A stretch of 64,000 nt of DNA. Origin: a virus. The DNA lies in IMG/VR virus record IMGVR_UViG_3300042888_000931, positions 1 to 64,000 of that record. One strand, 5' to 3'. Numbering within the stretch: position 1 is the stretch's first letter; every line of letters begins with the position of its first letter. The position numbers and the translations under genes are program-made. Of the stretch, positions 42,501 through 51,608 are shown in pieces. The notes beneath the pieces are model-generated. The model was not told the origin of the DNA. It did not search any database and saw nothing but the letters and a program-made list of their open reading frames with translations.

Positions 42501-45500
42501 GAACAGCACAAGAAGCCTCAGCACAAAGAGTATTAAACTTAGGTGCTAGAGCAGACGAAGATACGTCTTTCCAAAAAAATTATGATCCAGCAGCAGAAGG
42601 AAGCAAGTATGCACAAGGCAAGCAAGCAGGAAGAGCCTTTGAAGCAAAAGTTAATTTCTTGATGCAGTCTGGACAGATGCAGCCAGAACAAATTGAAACA
42701 ATGATGAAGATGTTTAGTGGCGATTTGCAAAAAATGGATACTGTCTTGGCTGTTGGAATGAGACTTCACGGTGGAGCAAAAATGGGAGAACTTGCCTCTA
42801 TGCTGACTGGCGTTGATAAGAAAACTGCTAAGACAATTATGCTTAGAATGGCAAGAAAAAATCCAAAAGAGTTTGATGAAGTTGGAAATGCTATAGCCCT
42901 ATTGCAAGCATCTGATGGTTTAGAAGTAGACATGGAAGCAGCAATCGAACTTCTTGGTGAAAAAGGTTTAGCCCAACTAGGTAAAGATCTTGCAGCAATT
43001 GAAGCACTGCCAGACCCAATAGAAAAAACAGGAATGATAAAGTTTATAGAAGAAAATCCTGATATGAACTTACAAGGTGTAATAGATAATTGGGAGTATT
43101 ACCAATCTCTTGAGCCAGCAGTCAGAAAAGAAGCAATTCAAACTTACAAAACTTTGTTTGAAACAGCAACTAACTTTAACACAGTAGCAGAAAGAGATGC
43201 ATGGGCAAGGATTCAGGCAGAAAATGCAGGACTCTTAGCAGGAGACAAGGGCACAAAAGAATATAACGAAAAATATAAAACAACATTTGAGGCTTTAACA
43301 ATGATAAACGGAAAGCCTGCGACTCTAGAACAGATGCAAATTGTAGGTGCGGACTTTGCACAAGAAGGAACAGAAGCAAAATACAGAAGCAAGTCTACTG
43401 TAGGATCTAAAGATGGAGGGAAAGTTCCAAGCACTGGCGGAGGAGATAAGAAAAACCCTCTAGACTTCCTTGATTCACTTGCAATGAGAATTAAGAATGT
43501 TCGTGATGGAGCATTTGATGCAACAAAGCCATTAGAGTCTATGCTTGCTGCATTTAGTAATCCAAAAATAAAGAAGGACATGGATAGTGCATTTAAGGCA
43601 TTCGATGGTCTTCAGCAAAGAATGATTGGAATGAAGGTTCCAAAAGAATTTAGAGATATGATTGCTGGCATGTCTTCTGAAGATTTTAAAGACCTTGCAA
43701 ACCTAACGGGCAAGAAGGCTATCTTTGAATTTGAAAAGGGTAAGCCAAAAACAAAGGCAAACATTAAGGGCCTTACCGACACTGGCAAAAAGATGATGAA
43801 GACATATAACGAGGCTATAGTTGGAGAAGGCAATGTTGTTAATAGAGAAGCAGTAGAGCAAGTTGCCAACCAAGAAAAAGCGTTTAATATATTAATTTCC
43901 GAAGGAGCAACTGCAACAGAAGCATTAGAACATGTTCAGGATGCAGCCCTTGCTGCAGCAATTGCAGCAGGTGCACTTGGTAAAAAGGGAAGCAAGGAAA
44001 GAAAGCAATATCTTGCAGATCTCAAAAAGGCTACTGATGAAACAGAAAGATTTGCTCTTAAACAAAAAATGATTCAGGCTAACGAAGACTTCAAACTTCT
44101 TCAACAAATGCCAAAACTTTCAACAGCGATGAAATCAGCAGGATTTACTGCAGATCAAATGAGCGAGGTATTGAATGACCCAGCACTTGCAAAGTCTTTA
44201 ATTGAAGACCTCAAAGATGGAAAGGTTGACTCTAAAGAAATAGCAGACTACCTAAACTCTATTGAGGCTAGAAAAATGATTGACATTAAGGTAAACTACA
44301 ACGCTGGAAAATACTCTGATTCCGCCAAGCCAGGAATGGAAATTGTAGATGAGATGTTTGCTGTTCAAGAACAGATGCTAAGAACAGGTGCTGACCCAAG
44401 AACAGAAGGCATGGTTGCACAATTCCAGGCTAACGAAGACCAGTTATTGGCACTAGAAAAAGCAGCAAAACCAATTAGAAGAGAAATTGAACTGCTTAAT
44501 CGTGAGATTAGAGATATAGAGCAGGGTATTGAAAAGAACTACACAAGACCAATAGAAGGACTACAGGAAGAGATTAGCGACTTTGAGCGAACTCTAGAAA
44601 TAGATCCAAAATTTGGTGATCGTGCAATGGAAGAAATTAACAAGGCAAATGCTAAGATGTCAAATGATTCTGCGATTATGGCAAATCAAGCAGAAAAAAT
44701 TAATGAAGAATATGACAAGCAAGCAGAGGCTCTTGAAAAGGTCGCACAAGTAAATGAAGAAATTACAAATCAGCAAAAGAGCCAACTTGATATTGCAGGG
44801 GCTTTAACTAGCGGAGACATAGCAGCAGCAGCAAGAGCAGCACAAGAGGCCCGTGCACAATCAGCACAAAGGTTTGGTACAGCAACAGCAGATGCTTTGC
44901 AACAGTCTAGAGAAAATGAAATCAAGAATCTTAGATCTTCGGATGGTTTAACTCAAAAAGAAATTGATGAAAAACAATTTGAAAATTCTCAAAAACTTTA
45001 CAAAATGGAAAACGATCCAGCACGAATTACAATTCTTGAAAATATTAGGAAAAAGCAAGACGAGATTTATAGACTCGAAGAGTTGCGTGAAGAAGAACTT
45101 CTTAAGATTCAGAAAAAAGAAGATGCTATTCTTAAAATACAAAAAGAACAACTCCAACCTTTGGAAGATAAGATTGCAGATCTCACATATGCTAATGAAA
45201 AGATACAGGAAGAAATAGACCTGCTTGTCAAGGGTATAACAGTTTTGGGCAACACTCAATTAGAGTGGGACAAGATCAAGGCTAAGATTGATGCCAACGC
45301 CCTTGCAAGTAAAAACCTTAATGGTGATCTTGGAGCGTTGCTTGCTTCAACTGCTGCTATAGATGACAAGTGGCAATCTATTCTTGACAAGTTGGCAGAA
45401 TACAATGGCACACCACAAGGCGTTCTTGATGCTCAGGCAGAGGTTGATGGAAGTGCAGAAGATTATGCAGCCTTTGATTCTTCAGTAGAAGCATTGTCAG

Positions 45501-46039
45501 CAGCAGAAGAGGCAATGTGGGCAGCAGAAGATGCACTTAACGCAGCAACCGATGCTGGACAATGGGCAAAGTTTGCAGAACTTCAAAGAGCACTTGCCGC
45601 AGCAAAGGCAAAAGTCGCTGATGCAACTGAGGCATATGACGCTGCTTCAGCGCAAATTAGTGGAAGTGCTGCAGAAGTAACTCCTGGTGCTGGTGGAGGT
45701 GGAGGCTCTACTTCAATGCAAATGATGTCTAAGGGCGGAATGGTAAAGCCAAACTACTTTGCAATGGGTGGATTTGCAAAGGGTACAGATACAGTGCCAG
45801 CAATGCTTACACCAGGAGAATTCATAATGAGCAAGTACGCTGTAGATGCTCACGGTATAAATACATTGAAGTCAATGAATAGCGGACAACCAGTTGGCGG
45901 AGCAGTGTATAATAATACATATACGTTAACAGTAAATGCCAAGACCGATGCAAACCCTAATGAGATTGCACAGGCAGTTATGTCAACAATTAAAAACGTT
46001 GAGGGCAGAAGAGTTAGAGGAGTGTCACTAAATGGCTGA
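36575..46039 (+). CDS. Tape measure protein (3154 residues)
   Basis: GTG 36575 follows GAAGAGGGTG. The N-terminal 600 residues are a TP901-like tape measure core (KYGITVKDTMEMAATAAAMG, EGANALKSGLASLINPSKKS). Hydrophobic segments are at about 553-590 and about 1580-1640. A GGVVPGTGNKDTVPALLTPGE motif near residue 690 recurs near 3070 (GGFAKGTDTVPAMLTPGEF). The middle and later parts are long charged coiled coils, for example around 1290-1370 and 2640-2900. A DRGHIASPG motif at 913-921 resembles the DNA/RNA non-specific nuclease signature. It sets tail length and is ejected at infection. At about 0.15 nm per residue it predicts a tail of up to about 470 nm. Confidence 0.9.
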   Translation: MADVNSNIGINFDTRAALASLRKLQAGLSTFNQSLTQGNVAAMNAQKGLNDSLMQSINATGKFVASQKEIATSTSSFTSALEKNQLSMREYFRYTAAAATANTKTFKGMFAQEREIINRARRDRVKLLQSQYIQLGNANGDLVKVLQVVPKHLQMANGKYADYATRVQMAAQRQQFLNQLLKQGSTNLLNFGKNTQWAGRQLMVGLTIPLSILGSAAAKTFMEMEEAVLKFTRVYGDITTSGDATNKAVANIQRLGKEFTKYGITVKDTMEMAATAAAMGMQGDALEAQVVQATRLSVLGQVEQQQALETTISLQNAFGISSEQLAQKINFLNAVENQTVLSIEDLTIAIPKAGPVVKQLGGDVEDLAFFMTAMKEGGINASEGANALKSGLASLINPSKKSAEFMAQLGINVKGIVNNNAGDLKGTVVGFARALDTLDPLNRARAIEQMFGKFQFARLSTLFQNVTKDSSQAARALGLAGASVEELAILSERELKRVEDSTGAKFKKAMENLKNELIPVGKAFLQAITPVVEFVGRLLERFNGLSDGTKKVITIMIGVLGAIAPVALMTFGVLVNGIANVIKFFAMLRGGIAKLNGQNNVLGGGFDYLSNKQTELLAETNALHTSHQQLISTFNVEKSAVDGLAASYATAASQARALASSSPGLFNSVPGAAGAVAGLPPKKFAEGGVVPGTGNKDTVPALLTPGEVVLTKQTAKENPELVAALQNGSVMKYNNGTGKRQTTGQSSKGVAFDVGGQQLRLAIKPESEKNVTAVTNLVKAMQDGSMGVENGAEVLQEVFARLAKEGKVKLETFLAELRIVTEEMSGVTLASNQINDKAGFTGKQKIAGHSQGESEGGGSSVRDDMYAAGRGAEYERMQKIANESGDRIDQIPGMKPLQRPDASKGKKGNVQLDRGHIASPGATAKSVSEGWDPDLWDISTHSENELSEMLAPKQNEDGTEKANAARDLYFKKLDELEAKKAATTEQINSIKEKILVNGALNEEELQIQAGVLQSMLDDTEFMAKETTGKKGNKGTVATPGFKRAATATIFDAEGRAKYPKTDIADQRPKEERIASGMAKVEKRKGKFNEDGGDGFVPLSEAEKKARLDSITVAEDVDADLTAAEKKAETASPSKRTKRLGKDIADGLAQGLEEGTPGVKTKSSQLTDAALPSAAETQGKVDKMDLANKAFYDDIDTPEMRDERQVLKSLDRQRRKRGATGTVDSVSSTPVASQASLLNASKTSAAAEELAVSTEQAATAQAQVVQQIKDESRSRVTVKGNTINIGKARQEADRLDKEASEAEAAAAKVRTEAAKWEEVAAREGGKNMHTAENARDLKKLADEAEIRAAEARIRAAEADIQATQLENGTEASNEIISNGTQEQGDGLKRIVEGTEDTAGSTLLVADQTDELANVTGDALDAQTTNTENLITTGQLTAAANNNLGEMLPAMDQTGVAQQDLAASSANIATVNDQIEAEKREQLAQLKAYNAQEAARQAAENGIIPPGSQSGNEELGKNRMGSVAAYEEASTYTRDKNGQIIFDPELDANGKKQPTTLSEKQVKEKKRGMRRERAGRFSGKVSGGLGTAAMVAGMAGAPAAVTGGLGAAATVSQFAPMLVGMTGPQGVVVGLAALAAGAYVLNKKLEGTAIAIAKFTRSTTVGADLLKKIGEQTGKVGASELMNKKRSGGQLQNYNEANRDSTMEATQFLEGDAGKALQAAFVSNSTKNGTEVAAQQFALQLAAAISDGTIAPELGQKIAYQMGINLKDSVAATRINVQLRKLIGPNGEDLGKDPLEIRARIAQQASSLSEDLVKKINSTDRSEVGGNSKLSMFGTLGLIGAASGSDKTAALAVAGSSAIETAQAQADAMSLYYDEQLRVLRAQRETTTDKAKQLELDTKIKDMLAEQEAGMTRMNSAVLGQLARQNAIAKDLIANGSLKVNASSGDDSSRSFFLNDGARREDAFFDAQKADVKAKFQGTAQEASAQRVLNLGARADEDTSFQKNYDPAAEGSKYAQGKQAGRAFEAKVNFLMQSGQMQPEQIETMMKMFSGDLQKMDTVLAVGMRLHGGAKMGELASMLTGVDKKTAKTIMLRMARKNPKEFDEVGNAIALLQASDGLEVDMEAAIELLGEKGLAQLGKDLAAIEALPDPIEKTGMIKFIEENPDMNLQGVIDNWEYYQSLEPAVRKEAIQTYKTLFETATNFNTVAERDAWARIQAENAGLLAGDKGTKEYNEKYKTTFEALTMINGKPATLEQMQIVGADFAQEGTEAKYRSKSTVGSKDGGKVPSTGGGDKKNPLDFLDSLAMRIKNVRDGAFDATKPLESMLAAFSNPKIKKDMDSAFKAFDGLQQRMIGMKVPKEFRDMIAGMSSEDFKDLANLTGKKAIFEFEKGKPKTKANIKGLTDTGKKMMKTYNEAIVGEGNVVNREAVEQVANQEKAFNILISEGATATEALEHVQDAALAAAIAAGALGKKGSKERKQYLADLKKATDETERFALKQKMIQANEDFKLLQQMPKLSTAMKSAGFTADQMSEVLNDPALAKSLIEDLKDGKVDSKEIADYLNSIEARKMIDIKVNYNAGKYSDSAKPGMEIVDEMFAVQEQMLRTGADPRTEGMVAQFQANEDQLLALEKAAKPIRREIELLNREIRDIEQGIEKNYTRPIEGLQEEISDFERTLEIDPKFGDRAMEEINKANAKMSNDSAIMANQAEKINEEYDKQAEALEKVAQVNEEITNQQKSQLDIAGALTSGDIAAAARAAQEARAQSAQRFGTATADALQQSRENEIKNLRSSDGLTQKEIDEKQFENSQKLYKMENDPARITILENIRKKQDEIYRLEELREEELLKIQKKEDAILKIQKEQLQPLEDKIADLTYANEKIQEEIDLLVKGITVLGNTQLEWDKIKAKIDANALASKNLNGDLGALLASTAAIDDKWQSILDKLAEYNGTPQGVLDAQAEVDGSAEDYAAFDSSVEALSAAEEAMWAAEDALNAATDAGQWAKFAELQRALAAAKAKVADATEAYDAASAQISGSAAEVTPGAGGGGGSTSMQMMSKGGMVKPNYFAMGGFAKGTDTVPAMLTPGEFIMSKYAVDAHGINTLKSMNSGQPVGGAVYNNTYTLTVNAKTDANPNEIAQAVMSTIKNVEGRRVRGVSLNG

Positions 46040-46673
46040 TGAAGTAATAGACCCAAGAGTCACCTATATGCTAGGTCGTAAAAAGTATAGAAGACCAAGC
46101 GGTATGCTGTGGTCAGAAAACACTGGCACCCTACAAAATGGACTCTATGTCCCTAATGGCTATGAGGTCGGGGCAGATCCAGAAGGAGTTGACGATCCAT
46201 CACTAGTAGACCAGTTCTTATTAATTACTGATGATAATAGACAGACCCTACAGTTTAAAAATGAAAGAATTGAAAAGCGTGAAAGAATGATTAATGGTCG
46301 AATGAGATCTTATCATATTGCTGACAAACTTACTCTAAGTACCAGTTGGACACTAATTCCATCTAGGTCTCATGATGATGTTCCAACATTTAATACAGTA
46401 ACTGGTTTGTCTCCAAACAAATCATACACAACAGATGGAGGAGCAGGTGGTGCCGACATGCTCGAATGGTATGACGCACACAAGGGATCTTTTTGGGTAT
46501 TTCTTGCTTACGATAGAAAGGGTATATTCAAAGGAACTGCAGATCCTTATAACCATCTCCAGCAATATAACCAACTAATTGAAATGTTTATTAGCGACTT
46601 TTCTTACTCTGTTGAAAAACGAGGAAACAAGTTTGACTACTGGAATGTATCAGTAACCTTGGAAGAAGTATAA
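46032..46673 (+). CDS. Distal tail protein (Dit-like, putative)
   Basis: 213 residues, start 8 nt inside the tape measure 3' end. A long beta region includes QTLQFKNERIEKRERMINGRM and LTLSTSWTLIPSR. GSFWVFLAYDRKGIF and FISDFSYSVEKRGNKFDYWNVSVTLEEV form the end of the fold. A final strand reading 'fDyWnVsv.leEv' is typical of distal tail or minor tail proteins placed immediately after the tape measure gene. Stop and next start overlap (TAATG). Confidence 0.65.
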   Translation: MADEVIDPRVTYMLGRKKYRRPSGMLWSENTGTLQNGLYVPNGYEVGADPEGVDDPSLVDQFLLITDDNRQTLQFKNERIEKRERMINGRMRSYHIADKLTLSTSWTLIPSRSHDDVPTFNTVTGLSPNKSYTTDGGAGGADMLEWYDAHKGSFWVFLAYDRKGIFKGTADPYNHLQQYNQLIEMFISDFSYSVEKRGNKFDYWNVSVTLEEV

Positions 46674-49600
46674 TGTTTGAGGACAAAGACTTAAAAGCAT
46701 TTTTAGAGACTGCTGATACTGTTAGAAATAAGTCAGCAGTTATCGCAGAAATAAATATGAATAGGGCAACCAATATTAAGCATATTGGAAACTACAGATA
46801 CAGACCCACTCAACCAACATCCATATATTCTTCTTTGCCAACAAGTTTTGATATCAATGATGCTGGAAATTTTTATACAGGAGCAACTGATGCAGATGTT
46901 TTGATTGATGGAACATTTGAAAATGATAATACTCCAACTACATTTTTAACTAAAAAAGAAAAAACACAAACCCTGTATTCTTTAGAAAGTTGCTTTGAAA
47001 GATTTAGACCAAGGTCTGGAATAAACAAGGCAGTTTATTTTGAAAATGGAAAACTTCACTATCCTAATATGTTTATGGCAGATAGGCCTAGATACTATAT
47101 GCCAGACAAAAAGGATAAGTTTAAATACTGGACATCCTACAGATCCGAAACTAGATACAAATACACATACAATGATTCTTCTATTTCTTATGGGTTTAGT
47201 GAAAAATTTATTGACAAAGACAATACAGAGAAAAAGGGTGTGGCAGAAAATTCTGAGTATGGAATTTCTTCAAAGGTAAGTGGTGTTAGCAATGCAATAG
47301 AAGATGCTTGTCCTTTCGTGGTGTATAAAGATCAGATACCAACAAACAGAATTGTAGTAAAGATGCAAACTCATACTGGTACTGAAGACCTAGGACCATT
47401 CTCATCTTCAACAGGATCATTTACTGATCCATTTTATGGAGAGGTAAATCAAAAAGTTCCAAGCAGATGGAAGATTCAATTCTTAAAAGATAATAACTGG
47501 CAAGATGTTATTTCTTTTGATCCATCAAAAAGAAGAAAAGATGGTTCTGCAATTATTAAAAGCGATGGCTATGTCGAGATTGCTTATGGGTTCATTGTCC
47601 CAGATGAATGGATAACTAGATTTGTTTTTGCAGAGGTATACTCAAGCGAGACACTCCTTCCTGAGCAGTCTGTAACTGGTTATGCATATCTTATTAAAGA
47701 AAATGAAAATGACATAGGCAAGTACTATATCTGGAACGAAACAGACTATGAAATCATAACTCCAAAATATGGATGGTATGTACAGGATGAGACTGTTGAC
47801 AGACTAACTAACTTTGTTACAGATGCTACATCTCCAGATAATTTTATAACACCTTTAAACAATAAAGTTCAGTATAGAGAGTTTGAGTATATTTCTGGAA
47901 TTAGAATTGTTGTAGACACAATGACTTCAAAAGATTCGACATTCGATCTTATTGAAATGTCTCCAAGACTTGTAATGAATCTTTCTGATAAGGTTATAAA
48001 TTATTCAATTAACAAGAGTGCATCTGACCTAGGACTAAGCGGTTTGCCAGTTGGTCAACTAGTTGCATCAAATGGAAGCGTAAGTATATTTGATCATGAT
48101 CAAGCATTCAATGATAACAATCCAGCAAGCATCATAGCAAAATATGTAGATAGCCACGTACAGTTTAAGTTTTATGAAATTATCATAAACGTTAAAGGTT
48201 GGGACTACTGGGTTCCAATGAAGACGTTGTACTCAGATTCGTTTCCAAAAACAGATCTAGAAAATAAAAAAATCTCAATAACACTAAGAGATATGTATTG
48301 GTATTTAGAATCAATTACAGCACCAGAAATCCTAATGACAGAAGTGTCAGTTAGTTCTGCCGTATCTCTACTACTAGACAGTATTGGGTTTTCTAACTAC
48401 ACTTTTAGAAGAGTTTTAAATGAAAAGGAAATGATCATGCCATTCTTTTTTGTTGCTCCAGACAAAAGCGTTGCTCAAGTACTACAAGATTTAGCAGTAT
48501 CAACACAAACAGCAATGTTCTTTGACGAATATAATAACTTTGTTATGATGAGCAAAGACTACATAATGCCAACCAGGGAGCAGAGACCAACAACTTTTGC
48601 ACTTAAAGGAACGAACGATCTATATGAAGACAACGAAATTAAGAACAAGACAACAGATGAATCTAAACTGTCAAACATCATTTCAGTCTCAAATGAATCA
48701 AACGCTATTTACAACGGAGGATCGATAAACTATACTGTAAGACATATTCAGAGATCTATCGGAACTCTAAGACAAGCAAGTCTTTTAGAAGATGAAAGAA
48801 TGTATGCTTATAAGCCAGCCCTGCTTTGGGAAGTATCTGGTACTGAAAATACAAAGTCAATCAACAATGAAGTTGGAACACAGTCTTCATACGTCCTTGC
48901 TGCGATACCTTTAAACTCAAACCTGTCAGACAAGGTTCCAGAAGTAAAAAACGGTATCGTAATAAATAATACCTTCAGCCTAGGAGAAGCAGTATACTGG
49001 ATAACAAGATACAACGGATACTTCTACTCTAGTGGAGAGGTAATTAAATATGACGCAGTTCAATATAATGTTACTGGGTTTGGCAATGTTTGGATCTCGT
49101 CCGTTGAAGAGTACCAGAATTATTTCTCTAAGTTGCCATTTAATGGAAAGATCTATCCTACTGGTCTTGTAAGAATTTACTCTGTGCCTAATTACTTTGA
49201 GCAAGAGGGAGTTATCAAACTTAAGAATGGCCCAGTAGCAAAGCATGGTCGTGGTCAGTTTGGAACAACAGTTGTAGAACATTCTGCTGGAATATCTGAT
49301 TACTGGAAATCTGATGACAACGTAAAGGGGTGCTCTATGGCCTCAGAATATTTGTTTGAAACAAAAACTGATTCTCCAGTAACCACTGTTGCATCAGCAG
49401 GAAAGACATTAATCACTGGCATTTCATCAGATGCCCTAGCAAGAACTTCAACAAGAACAGGACTTATCAAAAATTTCTTATCAACTTCTTTAACAGGAGA
49501 AATAACCACAAAGACTCAACAAGTTCCTGGCTCTGTGCAGTCATCAGCATTCTCTTTGACTGGTCCAAATTTTACAACAAAAGATAAGCCAAGAGATTTT

Positions 49601-51061
49601 ATATCTTATGTTCACAAGCCTCTAACAGATAAAAAATACAAGCACTTTGGTACAAGAGTTAGACTAATTGGTAAAATAGAAAACAATCAAGACAGAGGTC
49701 AAACTGCCAATGGCGCAGCAGCATACTATGTTGTAAATGGATCTACACCAGACAAGAATGTTACAATCTCTGGAGGTTCTGCTGGAATAGCAGTAATGCT
49801 AAATCCAACCACAAATGTAGGGTATTACTTTGAAATTGCAGCACTTGGTTTGAACAAGTTGTCAGAAAGAGAAAAGCAAAATGTTCAAAATGTTTTATTC
49901 TATAAGGTTAAATCTGATGCTGGTAAAGCAATTCCAGTCCCCCTATACAAGGGTCTGGCTAAAATTATTGTAGATGATGGTAGGTTCACTGGACAGTCAA
50001 GACTGTTTGCTGAAGAAAATCCGACGGTATATGATTTAGCAGTTGAGTATGAGAACATAGGAAAGATAAGAAGATTCTACCTATACATAAACGGAACCAT
50101 GGTAAAGACAGTGGATGATCCAGATCCGCTACCAGAGTACTCTGATATTGCCCTATTTACTAGAGGTTCCTCAAGAGCAATGTTTGAGAATGTCTATGCC
50201 TTGTCCAACAACTACTCTCAAAATACATCATTCTCTTTGGGCACAATCGCTAACTCTGTTTTTGCAGACTCTGATATTGATGCAAGCAATTCTTTTAGAA
50301 AGTATGCCTTAAGTGGTCTTATCCAAAATACCTACCTTACTGGAATTGGATCTTCAGAGCCACCAAAATACAATATTTATTTTGAAGAATTTGGAAGCAT
50401 AATGCGAGAAGTAGCAGAATTTAGTTTTAGATATGACAAGGCCTTCCCAGCCCTTACTGCAAAAATTTCTCCTACCTTTAATAATATAAAAGGTTTTGTT
50501 ATCTCTGGCTTCAGGGCAGGATCCTACGGAGCAGAGTTCTTGGTGTTTAATGCAACAGACACTGCCCTCAACCTAGATGAGACTAGTGGAAACTATTTAA
50601 GAATTCAGGGAATTACTTTTACTCAGCAGTCAAACAATACTTTGACAGTTGATCAATATTTTACAAAGAATAGTCTTATGTCAGATCCAAAGTTTGTTGC
50701 AGATAAGTTAATTTCAAATCCGTTCAAGTTTAAACTAGACTATGAAGATATCAAGTTTAGCAGAATGCAACACGGCAAAAAAGATTTTTCTTTAGACGCA
50801 GCCTATATTCAGTCACAAGATGAAGCATCAGAGTTGATGAAGTGGATTGTTACAAAAATATCAAAACCAAGAAAGTCTTTAGGAGTTAAGATATTCTCTA
50901 TCCCAACTATTCAACTTGGAGATATAGTAACTTTAGACTATAAAGAAAATGGAATAGACATTGCAGCAAATTCATCTAACCGATTTGTTGTATACAACAT
51001 TGACTTTTCAAGAACTTCCAACGGCCCAGAAATGCAATTGTTCTTAAGTGAGGTGATCTAA
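46673..51061 (+). CDS. Large tail-tip / Tal-like minor tail protein
   Basis: 1462 residues, in the slot of the tail-associated (tip) protein. Residues about 500-640 (KFYEIIINVKGWDYWVPMKTLYSD; ISITLRDMYWYLESITAPEI) resemble the baseplate-hub-like domain of large tip proteins. Residues about 1000-1190 contain a laminin-G/concanavalin-like domain (DLAVEYENIGKIRRFYLYINGTMV; FENVYALSNNYSQN). The C-terminal LGVKIFSIPTIQLGDIVTLDYKENG is a hub-like 'lGD.v.i.y' strand. It probably forms the tail tip and contacts the cell surface. No peptidase motif is clear. Confidence 0.7.
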   Translation: MFEDKDLKAFLETADTVRNKSAVIAEINMNRATNIKHIGNYRYRPTQPTSIYSSLPTSFDINDAGNFYTGATDADVLIDGTFENDNTPTTFLTKKEKTQTLYSLESCFERFRPRSGINKAVYFENGKLHYPNMFMADRPRYYMPDKKDKFKYWTSYRSETRYKYTYNDSSISYGFSEKFIDKDNTEKKGVAENSEYGISSKVSGVSNAIEDACPFVVYKDQIPTNRIVVKMQTHTGTEDLGPFSSSTGSFTDPFYGEVNQKVPSRWKIQFLKDNNWQDVISFDPSKRRKDGSAIIKSDGYVEIAYGFIVPDEWITRFVFAEVYSSETLLPEQSVTGYAYLIKENENDIGKYYIWNETDYEIITPKYGWYVQDETVDRLTNFVTDATSPDNFITPLNNKVQYREFEYISGIRIVVDTMTSKDSTFDLIEMSPRLVMNLSDKVINYSINKSASDLGLSGLPVGQLVASNGSVSIFDHDQAFNDNNPASIIAKYVDSHVQFKFYEIIINVKGWDYWVPMKTLYSDSFPKTDLENKKISITLRDMYWYLESITAPEILMTEVSVSSAVSLLLDSIGFSNYTFRRVLNEKEMIMPFFFVAPDKSVAQVLQDLAVSTQTAMFFDEYNNFVMMSKDYIMPTREQRPTTFALKGTNDLYEDNEIKNKTTDESKLSNIISVSNESNAIYNGGSINYTVRHIQRSIGTLRQASLLEDERMYAYKPALLWEVSGTENTKSINNEVGTQSSYVLAAIPLNSNLSDKVPEVKNGIVINNTFSLGEAVYWITRYNGYFYSSGEVIKYDAVQYNVTGFGNVWISSVEEYQNYFSKLPFNGKIYPTGLVRIYSVPNYFEQEGVIKLKNGPVAKHGRGQFGTTVVEHSAGISDYWKSDDNVKGCSMASEYLFETKTDSPVTTVASAGKTLITGISSDALARTSTRTGLIKNFLSTSLTGEITTKTQQVPGSVQSSAFSLTGPNFTTKDKPRDFISYVHKPLTDKKYKHFGTRVRLIGKIENNQDRGQTANGAAAYYVVNGSTPDKNVTISGGSAGIAVMLNPTTNVGYYFEIAALGLNKLSEREKQNVQNVLFYKVKSDAGKAIPVPLYKGLAKIIVDDGRFTGQSRLFAEENPTVYDLAVEYENIGKIRRFYLYINGTMVKTVDDPDPLPEYSDIALFTRGSSRAMFENVYALSNNYSQNTSFSLGTIANSVFADSDIDASNSFRKYALSGLIQNTYLTGIGSSEPPKYNIYFEEFGSIMREVAEFSFRYDKAFPALTAKISPTFNNIKGFVISGFRAGSYGAEFLVFNATDTALNLDETSGNYLRIQGITFTQQSNNTLTVDQYFTKNSLMSDPKFVADKLISNPFKFKLDYEDIKFSRMQHGKKDFSLDAAYIQSQDEASELMKWIVTKISKPRKSLGVKIFSIPTIQLGDIVTLDYKENGIDIAANSSNRFVVYNIDFSRTSNGPEMQLFLSEVI

Positions 51062-51597
51062 TGGCAGATACAAGCATGCCAGCAACAGCAGGGATTCCAT
51101 CCCCAGCCAAGACAAGCACATCTGATTCTGTAAAAATTGCAACACCTGATCTTCTTATATTTGGAGAGCAGGCTGTTGCTATTGAAATAATGACAGACCT
51201 TATCTTTGAAGATATAGGTGGGTTTGAACTTGCAACGATATCTAGACACGATTTGGTAAATGGTCAGACAGTAATCTATGCACCAATTAAAAACTTAACA
51301 GATCTTTATCTGCAGTATAATCCAAATAACGTATTAAGGCTTCAGTCTGCAGACTCATTCTTTAATTCCTTGGCTATAACGCTTGCTAATTACCTTCCAA
51401 AGTATGGCAATGGATATGACTTGGTTGGAACCAACCCAGACTTAACAAAAAGAGTAAAGGTCTATAATGGCAAAGCAATATACATCGATCCAATAAGCGG
51501 AGACCTTGTAATTAATCTAATAAACATAAAAGAAAATGAGCAGGTAGAGGTTGAAATCTTAACTGCTGGAGGTACTTTTGATGATACAATGTACTAA
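51061..51597 (+). CDS. Minor tail / baseplate protein, unknown
   Basis: 178 residues, start overlapping the previous stop (TAATG). An N-terminal disordered Pro/Ala/Ser segment precedes a central SADSFFNSLAITLANYLPKYGNGYDL and a C-terminal beta region ending in VEVEILTAGGTFDDTMY. The gene context is tail tip. The family is not recognised, but the 'I..P.tgDLvI...n' strand pattern is like small beta-sandwich proteins at phage tips. Confidence 0.5.
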   Translation: MADTSMPATAGIPSPAKTSTSDSVKIATPDLLIFGEQAVAIEIMTDLIFEDIGGFELATISRHDLVNGQTVIYAPIKNLTDLYLQYNPNNVLRLQSADSFFNSLAITLANYLPKYGNGYDLVGTNPDLTKRVKVYNGKAIYIDPISGDLVINLINIKENEQVEVEILTAGGTFDDTMY

Positions 51598-51608
51598 GGG
51601 AGCAATCA

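Noticed and set aside
46669-46674. TATAAT overlapping the start of the 46673 gene
   Set aside because: The box overlaps the ATG itself, so a transcript from it would begin downstream of the start; most likely chance in GTATAATG.
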